From: Branchiostoma lanceolatum
Taxonomy: Eukaryota; Chordata; Leptocardii; Amphioxiformes; Branchiostomatidae
Direction of reading: 5' to 3'
Assembly (NCBI RefSeq): GCF_035083965.1
Contig: NC_089730.1
Coordinates: 14,615,242-14,679,241 of the forward strand
DNA: 64,000 nucleotides
Shown here: in pieces, positions 53,835 to 64,000 of the stretch
Position numbering within the stretch: the stretch's first letter is position 1
Layout: each line of letters starts with the position of its first letter
The notes under the pieces: model-generated
Databases searched by the model: none
The model's input: only the letters and a program-made list of their open reading frames with translations
Told to the model about the DNA's origin: nothing
Translations under genes and position numbers: made by a program

Positions 53835-54325
53835 GTAAGCCAACCGTGTACCGGTACAAAACCGGTATTTCTGTGTGGACCGGTCCAAGAAAAACGGTCC
53901 GGTAAAATCAGTGGACCGGACTTTGGACCGATCAGAAAATTCACAGTACAAGACTACCAGCAGGCGGTCACATAATGAAATATAATAATGTTACTGGTCT
54001 AAGAAAATACAAAACAGCAGATTTAACGAGTCGTGGTTGCTCTTTTTCGAAGATGTTAGCTGTGAATCATATCTAGAAACACCTGAAGGATGAGTCAACA
54101 CACGGAGAGGCGAGTACAGTTAATTTTAAGACAGTGCGAACCTAAAAAAATTATATCGTTCCAGACATGGCGTTATTGTCCGACACATGCATACTTGCAA
54201 TCAAGTAAATCACTCGCCAAAATATGGTGTACTGCCACACTACTATTATCAGGTCCAGGTCCGGGACCTGACCCTCTGGACCTGGACCGGACCTGAATTT
54301 TCTGTACCGGTACCCACCCCTAATA
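53835..54325. repeat. GGTACCGGTAC/GGTCCGG-rich repeat with inverted subsegments
   Basis: Clusters of ACCGGTACAAAACCGGTAT, GGACCGGTCC and CCGGACTTTGGACCG occur at 53850-53935. GGTCCAGGTCCGGGACCTGA and CTGGACCGGACCTGAATTTT followed by GTACCGGTACCCACCCCTA lie at 54253-54322. This style of GC-rich short palindrome is seen in hAT-type MITEs, but boundaries are not resolved. Confidence 0.5.
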
Positions 54326-54402
54326 GACAATAGTGTTTCTGTCGTCTTTGTTAATCTGAGCAATATGTAGTTCTATATGTTGCGTCCCTTTAAGGTCTTT
54401 CC

Positions 54403-54955
54403 TTAAAGGTGCCCTAAGCGATTTCAGGGGGTAAAACTTGAAATATTCTGGGGAAAGCAATTCTGTTTGGTGAGGTTGAAATTTACATTTACTTCCCTAT
54501 ATTAGCACATCTGCATCATTATTTCATACTTTGGGCGTTTAAAAATAGTACAGAAGCAAGCCACAAAAGGAGTATTTTATTTATTGGGTCCCCAAAAAAA
54601 TCAGCCCAGGATCCAGCCGTAACCGTTTTCTGTCGACAATCTTCGGTAACTTCCGGCTGCGTGACGTCACAGTGCCAAAGCACATTGCGCCATGACCACG
54701 TGACTATTTCTTCGGAAGCGTTCGGGACATATCGGTCAGAATCGTGCATGTTCGGAAGATTTGAAATGATGGCTGGCCTCCAAGTGCTCAGATTTTCAAT
54801 GAGTTCCCACCGCACAACGACATCACATTTTTGCTCCATGATGGTCGATATACAATGGGATAGTGTTATCTAAACTTACTATGGATAGAAATCAGAAAAA
54901 AATTGATTTTGAATATATGACTTTCAGCGCCCTAATATTGCTTAGGTTGCCTTTA
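54403..54955. mobile_element. ~550-bp inverted-repeat MITE (AAAGGTGCCCTAAGC ends)
   Basis: TTAAAGGTGCCCTAAGCGAT on the left pairs imperfectly with AATATTGCTTAGGTTGCCTT (then TAA) on the right. The interior has no coding domain. The TTAA/TA context suggests a TA-type target. Confidence 0.72.
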
Positions 54956-56640
54956 ATAAATGACAAACATATAACTTTAAACCTTTCTATACGATTTGCG
55001 CTCTCTTGCGCTCTCTTACATTCTGTGAAAATCATCGGCTCAAACACGTTGTATATACATGGATGTGAAACCAACAAATCCTTGAATCGTGTTCATACAG
55101 GGGAAGAGCATACCTGCACAGACCATATTGTGACAAACAGGTTAATAGCATCGATTTATTTATGCCCTTTTCTCTCTTAGTGCCCGCAGGTGAACTTCGT
55201 CATGGCTACCTTCAGACTGCATAAGGAATCATCGTAGAAGAATTGGAGTGTGCGACGATAACATTCACCAAGGAGAAACATTGAATGCAGGACCATCGCA
55301 CTGGGATAATTGCGAAAGCAAAATGGAAAAGAAAAAGAACACACACACAATGAAATAGCACATAACAAAAACAAATGAAACACAAATAGATAAAAACTCT
55401 CATGCACAACATGCCCAATGTTCGAGAGACCTTGTCTCTGCGTCCTTTCTTTATCCCTTTAGATGTTAGCTATAGTCTTCAGAGAGCATCTGAAAGAACC
55501 TGTATCAGGTACATGTCGAAACATAAAATCCTTTATTGTAACAAGTCAAAACAAAAATATGGATGAAAGCTGTGACATTGTATCATGATCTACATTGCAA
55601 CATACCCTGCCAAACCATAATTCTATATTGTAGAAGTAAAAGCTTATCAAAACATCGGCAAAATGCTGTAATAGTACATGTTAAAACTACCGCCTTTCCT
55701 GTGCTTGACGCATTAGATTTGAGTTCCTCCCCGACAACTGTGAACGCCGTTCCCGCAAGGCATTGTCAAAAACCAATTCCCTGGGGAATGCGTGCGTGGT
55801 CCAAATTTGATCCCAGCACAATACAAACGGCTCCGCCCCTGAGGCGTCGCCAAAAAAGAGACAGGGAGGCGCGTTTTGAATAAAATGCAGAATGATTTAA
55901 AAATGCATTTTATGTAATTTGTTAATAACATTTCAACAGACTTTACGTTCTACAATCTTATCTGTCTATCAGAGTCTGAAGGGTACAGCATATAACGTTA
56001 GATACAGTATAGGATTTTAGCGTCCTGGTCTTTTAGTTTTACAAGTTGATGCAGCTGAGACATACATTTTGTTCAAACTTCAATGCAAAAGAAAATTATA
56101 CTTTTCATTATATCGTATTCATATTGTTCATAATATGTTAATGTTGGTATTACATATAATCCCATGTAAAGGGGACGTTAACAGTTACCTTTTAAATTAA
56201 TCATCATCATGCTGTATATGGAATTATTAAAAAAACTCCTTGCTTTTAGTAGCAACCCCATGCTATGGAGAAGCATGAGAATATCAATGATCATCAATGT
56301 AGGATCATATTTGACTCGCAGAGGTCGAAGTATTTCATGATTATTGTTATTCATCCTAAATTGCCCTATAACATGAACTTTTCAATGTGCTAACTTTTTA
56401 GTATCTAAAACTCCGGGTGTCTCAATATAAAATGGCATACTGGGCGCAATCTTCAAGCAGGTATTGGATTGAAAATTCGTCAAGTTTTCAGGATTTCGGT
56501 TTTTCTGACAAAGCGGCACTAGAGCTCGGAAAACTTGCGATTTTCCGCCCCCGACATCTGCTTGGAGTGGACGCGCTGAAGCATGGGACCGTGGCGGGGC
56601 GAAAGGTCATCGCGGAACGGGGTGAATGACAGAAAGTTCG
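54956..56640. other. 5' flank of the AGPAT gene, no other gene recognised
   Basis: AT-rich sequence changing to mixed composition near 56400. The AGPAT promoter should lie here, but no clear TATA or initiator could be fixed. Confidence 0.4.
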
Positions 56641-56648
56641 GAACCAAG

Positions 56649-59600
56649 ATGGCGGTGGTGGAGTTGGAAGTTTTGCACTACGGCATCATTGCCATCCTCC
56701 TTATACTCCCCGTCTTGTACGAGACCAGTGCCACCTTCAAGTATTTCGCCAAGTTCATCCTTTACGACATCATCGTCATGGCCATCGCTGTTTTCCTCAT
56801 GCCGGTTTTGGCGTTCAGACCGAGAGATGTCAACAACTACAGGTCAGGGATGTTTTCACAACTTTCACAAACCATTCACTATAATCAACAAAAGATAAAA
56901 TTGTAGACGTTTGTGAATATTAGCATTTCTTATCAATAATTTATGAGTCTTTTGATCTGGTTGTAATAATTGCATTGTCCTTTGCATGAAGCTTTATACA
57001 AAATCATGAGCATTCATAATATTTTGTCTGTATGCATATACACTTGCTAAACTGTAGATTTTATTGTATGTTTGTATTTTGTATCACGTAATGAAGTGCT
57101 GTGTTATTCAGCAATCATCTTGCAATGAGGGTGAGACATTCTTTTCCTCAGTGCATTTTTACTTCCAATTCAAATGCCCCCACAACAGTAAAATTTCTTT
57201 GCTATATATAATTGTTATCAATTTCATCTTTTGATTCCTAGACAATATAAAATCAAAGTAAGATTTGTGGCCTTCACCCAGAAGGTTTCCAGTACCACCT
57301 GGTAGCAGTGCAAATGGAAGCATTTGTGGACAGGGTCAAAAGGTCATAACAATGAAGGTTACTCATATAAGGGTGAGGATAACGTTTGTTCAGACCCTTG
57401 TAAGTTGTAGTGCCTAGGCTAGTGGCACACAGAGCAGCAAGTTTCCTCGCTGTTTCAGTCGCAGGGTATGTTCTTATAGGGAGCCCTTCCCCCCTTGACG
57501 TGCTTGAGGCACCTCCTCGAACATGGGATCCCCATTTTACATCCCTTCCAAAATTTGCAGCCATAACCGAGATGTCCTGACCCTGGGACTTTAAGGGTCT
57601 CCAACTGATTGGAATCAGAAGCTTATTAACTGTGAGGCTGCTACAAGTGAAGCTAAGAGACATCCCTGGTTGAGGATATCGTCCAATTGCTTACTAGTAC
57701 AATATAGTTAGTCTAAAGCCTTAAAGGTTAAACAATGGTATGAAAAATGCTGTACAACATTATGAACTAATAAATTGGTGTCTTAATTGATATCAAAGGC
57801 AATTTTGTAAGGGATGAAAACTTTGCTTATGTCCTATGAATGATATTCCTGAACATTTGCTAGACTATGCCGTACTTGGAGGATTGTTTGCCTTTTACCT
57901 AGCCCGTGTGGACGTTGACATTGGACTTTGAACTCAAGCTCGAGACTCTCTGAATATGAATAAACAAATGCCAACATTGCAGTGTACTTTTGGTCACCTA
58001 ACCTTCTGTGTAATTGAATGCTCAGGAGGTTTTAGCAAAAACCAGGTGTCTAATTTGATAGATACAAGACAGATAAAATGCTCAGTGACTCAGGTCATTG
58101 CAAGGTGAACAGTCACAACAAACATGTAGATGGTATCAGTTATCCTGGACTCCCCAAATGGAGGCAGATGTCTCTCATATCCTTTCATATCATTATTAGT
58201 TTATGAGAGTTGTACACATATGCATTTATATCATAATATGAGTACAGTTGTATATGCCAAATGCACCTGACAAAATAGAAATCCTGACAAAAATACCTAA
58301 AAAGACGTCAAAAACAAGCCAGAGCCGAACCTCTGCTTGGAGAGTAGGGCTTTTGGCCCTGGTGGGAGGGGGCATTTGTTTGCCACAATATCAGGCTCCA
58401 CTATCCAGTTTGCATCATGGGGACTTTTTCAAACCTGGTACAGTCAGAACTGATACAGAACACTCACCATCCGGTTTATTGTCTATATATCTACATGTAC
58501 CAAACCAAAATAAAGCCCAGCCAAAAAGCCTGCATTAGACTAGGTAATTAGACTTAGCCTGCATTTAGAGGCTAGGTACATTTGTATTTGTGTCCACTAT
58601 ACAACTGTTCAAACTTAAAAGTAAACATGCTTGTATTATTAAGGTACAATACATGTACTCTTTGGGATTGTGTGTATAGTTTACACTAGTGTGATCAGTG
58701 TGGTGTGGATGATTGGGTCTGAAGGTCACTTTGGTTTGTTTGTGAAGGTGTCACAAGACTATCTAGGGCAGCTAGGACGAAAACACTGGCTTGTTTAAAT
58801 ATTTTGGATAGTTGTCAAATAATGGACATATGCAATGTGTCGTAAACAATGTGTTATTTGCAAGCCTACTTCTTAAAAGCTCTATTTTGACTTACAATTC
58901 TCTAAACCTCCACACCATCCCCCGTTTGGTCGCTCCACTCCCTCCCCATGCATTAAATGCTCCCCTTGCAATTTTTTTCCTAGATAAAACCCCTGCTTAT
59001 ACAACACACGGTGCTATTGAGAAATATCATTTCTGTCTCAAGGACAGGCTAACAGTGAAATAAGGGATGAATAGGGATGTGGCTTTTCCTCTATGTGCCA
59101 GTTCAGAATGGATAGTATTGATATTACTTAGTATTGTTATAAAAAAATATAATACTAAGATGATCATCAGTCTGTCATTATATGTTGTATGTGTCAAAAG
59201 ATTATTTTTATTTTCCTACTTTTGTTGGTATCATTGCATGTATCCCATGTCTCTGTGATTACCAAAATCTTTGCATCTGAAAAGAGACCAATTTGAGCTT
59301 CCTATGAATAAACAAAAGGCTCAAACAAACAAATATGACTAAGACTGTTAAAGAAAATGACCCTAAGCAAAAACTTAAGAAAAGACTCAGTACAACTTTG
59401 TAGTCTTTTATCACAGGATATTTTTGTATGGTGGCGTTGAATGGCCAAGTGGTTCAATTCCTAGTGTTCCTGTCTGGACGTTTTATCCTTGGTGAAGGCG
59501 CTTAACATGACTTTCCTCACTCCACCCAGGTGTAAATGGGTACCTGACTTCGGTTGGGGAGGTAAAAGGCTGTGCAAGGAGAGGGATGGACTCTACCTTC

Positions 59601-62600
59601 CAATACATTGCCCTGGAGACAGTGGATAACAACCCACTGCCCCTTCCGCCTCCAAAAGGCTATTGGACTAGTACCTTAACCTTTACCAGGGATTTCCCTA
59701 AAGTGGCGCTCCTCCATCCTGTTCTAATCCTAGCTCCATCCTGTTGATTTTCAACGTTAGGGTATTTCTTCCAATATTTCCCCAACAAAACCTGTAATTT
59801 TGCTCAAAACTGGAAATTTCAAATGTAAAGGCAAGCTGAAGTTGCAGGAAATGTGTGCGCCCACCTCCAGACCACCACCACCCCCCACCCCCTGCAACAT
59901 GTATCCTGTGCCTGGCACCCTCCCCCCATCCTGCTCTATATTTCTGGGGAGATCACTGCTTTACCCTTTTATTTTTTTCATTTTCCAGGATAGTGTCGTG
60001 GGTGGTAAAGAACACCATGAAGATTTTTGCCATCAAGATTGATATAAAACACAAGGAGAGGCTGGTGTCGGACCAACCCTACATACTGGTGTCCAACCAT
60101 CAGAGTTCCCTTGACTTTATAGGTAAGGAATTCAACTGTGCAGGTTATACTTATGGTGTTGGTAAAATTGGAGCTGCACAGGTGTTTCTGATATCTACAA
60201 AATGTACCTGTACCTGCACTGACTGACACTGATAAATACTGGGTATTCTCCAAGCCAACCTCTGCTTGGAGAATATGGTACTGGATACAAATCTACATGT
60301 AATGTATTCTAATCTGGTTAAATTAATTTTAGATCTTTAAAATCTGATTTTAAATCTTTAAAATCATAACCTCCCTGAAACACTTAATTTCCTACATTTT
60401 GAGGGACAAATTTTGCGAAATAGAGTTTTCCCCCTGTTGCAGCCTTATGCTAAAGCCAGATATTGATACTTTTATAGAATTTATCAAGGGTCACAGGGTT
60501 CTCCCTAGAAAGGGAAATATAGCATAGGGGGTCCCTATGCTCATCTATACTGGTGAGAACATTGTGATTGTTTGGAATCTAATTTGTTACCTCCTATTCT
60601 CCTCTCCCCTTTAATGTCCGACTACAGGCATGATGGAGCTGCTACCAGATCGCTGCGCATTTCTGGCGAAACGAGAGCTCCTGTGGGCGGGGCCCTTCGG
60701 CATCTCGTCCTGGCTCTGTGGCACAGTTTTTATTGACAGACTCAACCCCGAGAAGGCAAGGGACACCATGGACCAAACAGCAGAAATTTTACACACCAAA
60801 AATGTGGGTACAGCATTTGTAACACAGGGTTGTCTCTGGTGCTTGTTTACAACAACTTTGCATAAAATATTTGACATGAAACAGAATTGTACACACTCCC
60901 TTGTATGATCTTGTCTAGTCTATCTGTTACAAGTAGTCTTGATGTTCATGTATTTTGGTTGTTCTTGCATCTTTTGAACAGATAAAACTCTGGATTTTCC
61001 CGGAGGGTACAAGAAACCACAATGGATCCATGTTACCCTTCAAGAAAGGTGCTTTCTATCTAGCTGTCCAGGCACAGGTAAGGACAGGTGTTCATTATGT
61101 TCTCTCTCAAAATAAGCATTTGGTCATATTGTTTGTGGGCATAAACTACAGTCAAACCTGCCTAGGCGACCACCTTTTCAACGCGACCACCTGGCCATGG
61201 CGACCGCTTTTTCTCGGTCCCGAAAATTTTCCCCATAGGCACAAGCATTAAGCTGCCTGCCCAAGGCGACCACCGGTCCAACGCGACCGCCACGAATTGG
61301 GACCGCACAGAGCACAGTCCCTGCCCATGGCAGTCGCCTAATTTTCAAGCGTGTGGTGACATCGGATCATTTTGCTGTCGGATTTCACGGAAATGTTTTC
61401 AAGACTTTGAAGGACAAAAATAAGGACAAAAATATATGGAATAGCAATGTTATAGCATCGATTCCTCCATGAAGTGTTTTAATAAAACGTTCCCCCTATA
61501 AACATTGTAAAGACAAATGTTTGTGATGTTGTTGTGCCTATCGTAATCTTATAGTTTACCGCAAACTCAGTTCGGTTTAAACTCAATTTTCAGAATACGT
61601 ATTGCATGGCGTCAAAAAGTCAGATTTCACAGAAATTACTATCTATTCCTTGTATTTTCAACAAAAATGTGTCTGTGTCTTACTAAACTCTGCCGAAAAA
61701 TGACTTCGCGGCGGGCAAAACATCAGGCGAGAAATGTTGTTCCTCGGTCCCGACGCCATCTTGGATTTGGGGCGGCCCGGATTTGGCGTACCGCTGACCT
61801 TTCTAAAACACGATGCTTTTGTGTATGAACATTTACGAATACTATAGTTATTTATGAAAATTAATATTCTTATTTTCTTTTTATTTCCATGAATCTCACA
61901 AACCTTTATTGGACGCTGTGCGTTCTGCTGCACTGACTAATACCTTTTGATGCGGTCGCACAGAGCTTGGCAAGCCGTTTTCATCTTTAGTTGCCAGATC
62001 GAAAACTTTTTGCCCCTTTTATCCAGCGGTCGGCGCCCCAAAAAAGGCTGCGGCCAGCATGTGTTTTCTAGGGATTTGTCTTACGCCTTAAAACTTTGAT
62101 GATGTGCGTGTGTGTGTGTATTATTCAATGTAACGTGTGAATGCGGGAGGGCGCTGCGAGGCATCGATTTGTAGCCTTTGTTTTGTAGTCAAAATTATGA
62201 CAAAAATTTGTTCACGATGTAGCGGTATACAATTATTACAACGATAACGGAAAATGTAATTTTTGTAGGATCTTTCTGTCAATGAGAATTGAACCTGGCG
62301 GGGGTCGCGCTGTCTAAATTCACATAATTTTCCATCCATTTACGTTCTGTATTTGAAAACCTCGACCTGGAAATATGTGAGTGGAATCCTCTTCATGGCG
62401 ACCACCTGTCCATCGCGACCGTTTTTGCTCGGTCCGCCGGGTGGTCGCCTTGGGCAGGTTTGACTGTATAGCTTGTGCAGAACTGCCCCTAGCAGTTAAT
62501 GAAGGGACTGCAAGATGTCCATGCTAATGATTCAGATAGGCACAGATGAGAAAACGTTCACCATAGTATAATGTAACCATCAAGTCCTGTGTGTTCATTT

Positions 62601-63500
62601 AATGTTCTATCTAACAATAGGTATTTGTACACATTGTTGTAGACAAACTAGGTTGTGCAGAACTGCCCCCTAGCAGTTCGTCAAGGTACTGGAAGCTTTC
62701 CATGCTATTGATTTGGATAGACACAGGCCAAGAAATGTTCACCGTGGTATAATTAAGTTCTGTATGTTACAGATTCCCATCGTTCCAGTGGTCTTCTCCT
62801 CTTTCTCCCACTTCTACAACAAGAAGGAAAGGAAGTTTGAAACAGGTAAAGACAGAAAAGCAAACCTCTTCTTTCCAATCTGTTACGTTAGTAGTCTTTA
62901 GCTGGATGTACAATCCAAGGTATTCAGTCATGTACGTCTATAGTTGACACACATTATTTTTTTTACCACAAGTGAACAGATGATAGGACAAATGTGTTTC
63001 TTTCTTGGGGAGAGTAAGTAGTGCTATTCTCCTTTCTATTCTTTAAATGTGTGTATCATATCATTAAGAAGATGTACTATTCTAATAGCTGTTGATATGA
63101 ATAAGTTACTAGTACTGTAAATTCATTTTTCTTTGCAGGTTTTGCTGTGTTTTAAGTTTCCAGTTGAAATAATTCTGTAGTACATTCAGTAATACATTGG
63201 AGGCACATATTATTCACAGTGTCATGTCAACACGAATACTGCAAAAGTAAATGCAGTTATGGTGACAGTTCAATAAAAAGCACAACTCCTACAGATGTTT
63301 CTTCTATCTTTATATGTAACACACATTTTTACCACATCCTCTCAACAGGCAGAGTGACTGCTACCGTCCTCCCACCAGTTTCCACCGAGGGCCTCACCAA
63401 GGATGACGTCGGTGACCTCACAGAACAAGTACGCAAGACTATGCTGCAGACCTTCAACGAGACCTCCCTGCCAAGGATGGAACCCAACGGGTACAGCTGA
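56649..63500 (+). CDS. 1-acyl-sn-glycerol-3-phosphate acyltransferase, AGPAT1/2-like (complete, six exons)
   Basis: Exons 56649-56842, 59989-60122, 60628-60803, 60982-61077, 62773-62845 and 63349-63500; all have GT/AG borders and consistent phases, giving 274 residues (human AGPAT2 is 278). The enzyme makes phosphatidic acid from lysophosphatidic acid and acyl-CoA in the ER membrane. The first ATG in good context (AAGATGG) is used. Two hydrophobic spans cover about residues 11-23 and 38-56. Block I is NHQSSLD with catalytic His102 and Asp107; block II GTVFIDR (141-147); block III FPEGTR (174-179); block IV IPIVPVV (201-207). [12 protein letters not shown] is also conserved. AGPAT1 versus AGPAT2 cannot be decided because the split followed vertebrate duplications. 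Intron 5 holds a 1.3-kb inverted-repeat element. Confidence 0.97.
57450..57560 (-). repeat. Second copy of the CTCGAGGAGGTGCC-type repeat
   Basis: Minus-strand GGGATCCCATGTTCGAGGAG then GTGCCTCAAGCACG matches the palindromic core at 37405 in opposite orientation. It lies in intron 1 of the AGPAT gene. Confidence 0.6.
58255..58355. repeat. Solo copy of the 45.7-kb element arm
   Basis: AATAGAAATCCTGACAAAAA, TACCTAAAAAGACGTC and CCTCTGCTTGGAGAGTA match the right arm of the element at 45681-47045. It is within AGPAT intron 1. Confidence 0.68.
59425..59700 (+). mobile_element. SINE-like element with a weak tRNA-like head, plus strand
   Basis: TGGCCAAGTGGTTCAATTCC gives an A-box-like start; the body reads GAAGGCGCTTAACATGACTT, CCTCACTCCACCCAGGTGTA and AATGGGTACCTGAC. 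The body matches that of the 27075-27437 SINE. It lies in intron 1 of the AGPAT gene. Confidence 0.7.
61149..62466. mobile_element. 1.32-kb TA-flanked inverted-repeat element, sister of 29791-31051
   Basis: Ends CAGTCAAACCTGCCTAGGCG and the inverted GCCTTGGGCAGGTTTGACTG are each flanked by TA. Subterminal GGCGACCACC units recur at both ends. No transposase was recognised. It lies entirely in AGPAT intron 5, so the coding exons remain intact. Confidence 0.87.
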
Positions 63501-64000
63501 ACCAGGTCCAAACATGCAAACAGGCAACAGCAGCCCACCCGTGGTCACAACAACTAGGCAGTATGTGTCACAACAACAAAGTGTCTTGTCTGGAACAAGG
63601 TCCTCAGTACAGTAATACGTGTGTTTGAATCTCCAAGCAGATGTAGAAAGGCTGAATTGTAATGTTTCTCAAGCTCACGGTTTTGCAAATCAGCCAGCTC
63701 TTCAGAAGTAGGGAGCTTGAGAAATGTCACGATTTTGCCTAGCTAGATTCTGCTTGGTGAGTATATGTGTATCATCAGAGCAACTAATTTGTCAGGGATG
63801 CTTTTCGCATTTTAATGGCTGGATCTTTTAGTTTACTTAGTGATGAGTTAGAGTGGGATGGGGGCAAAGTAGACACTACATACATGAAGCTCTTTCCTGC
63901 AAAAAATGATAGAGAAATTGAGTGATATGCAGTAATACCTACTAAATAACAGTTTTGCAAAGAGACGAAAAACTATCGCTGCCATTTTCCGTGTACTATT
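63501..64000 (+). other. AGPAT 3' flank with a small hairpin repeat
   Basis: Likely 3' UTR. ATTGTAATGTTTCTCAAGCT near 63656 partly faces AGCTTGAGAAATGTCACG near 63714. ATCTCCAAGCAGATGTAG near 63628 and TAGATTCTGCTTGG near 63742 are also inverted partners, suggesting a short fold-back element of about 130 bp. No polyadenylation signal was fixed. Confidence 0.5.

Noticed and set aside
53388..53975. 195-codon plus-strand frame
   Set aside because: It runs through duplicated segments and GGTACCGG-type repeat sequence, and has no recognisable domain.
56417..56629. Upstream ATG frame before AGPAT
   Set aside because: It ends before the AGPAT start and is in another frame; the AAGATGG start at 56649 gives the family-like N-terminus.

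Overview
The window looks like nuclear genomic DNA of a cephalochordate (amphioxus, Branchiostoma-like). Coding sequence sits in short exons with GT/AG borders separated by long AT-rich introns, and the four gene bodies match chordate families. Much of the rest is short inverted-repeat transposons, SINE-like units, minisatellites and microsatellites. The species call is an inference; no database search was made.

Layout. (1) 25-5663, plus strand: the 3' part of a type II membrane fibrinogen-related gene (FIBCD1-like) with a membrane segment, a coiled-coil exon, a linker exon and a fibrinogen C-terminal domain that lacks its second disulfide and calcium loop. A 1.2-kb, 36/42-bp minisatellite fills its first visible intron. 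(2) 11991-17662, minus strand: a complete seven-exon ZMYND19 (MYND zinc finger) gene of 229 residues. (3) 18.2-31.1 kb: a repeat-dominated block with a Penelope-like GIY-YIG fragment, a Helitron-type helicase fragment inside a long inverted repeat, GATATTAT microsatellites, ATGCAAAT-rich modular repeats, a tRNA-derived SINE, a CA repeat and a TA-flanked inverted-repeat element. (4) 33129-39598, minus strand: the oddest part. The C-terminal end of an AGC kinase of the citron/MRCK/ROCK type runs through coiled-coil exons, in frame across most junctions, into an HNF1-like POU-specific domain exon. A paxillin-like LIM exon fragment follows. The catalytic core of the kinase was not found in the window. 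(5) 40.0-47.1 kb: fold-back elements, three decayed histone H4-like fragments with CCAAT boxes, a 22-bp minisatellite and a composite inverted-repeat element. (6) 47-56.6 kb: no gene recognised; repeats and low-complexity DNA. (7) 56649-63500, plus strand: a complete six-exon 1-acyl-glycerol-3-phosphate acyltransferase (AGPAT1/2-like) of 274 residues with all four acyltransferase blocks.

The genes do not form a pathway. Their neighbourhood may be informative: from memory, human FIBCD1, ZMYND19 and AGPAT2 all lie on 9q34, a paralogue of the MHC region where AGPAT1 lies, and CIT, PXN and HNF1A lie close together on 12q24. The window may therefore hold an ancestral chordate linkage group. The main candidate for something undescribed is the kinase-tail/coiled-coil/HNF1-type POU gene and the chimeric LIM exon beside it.
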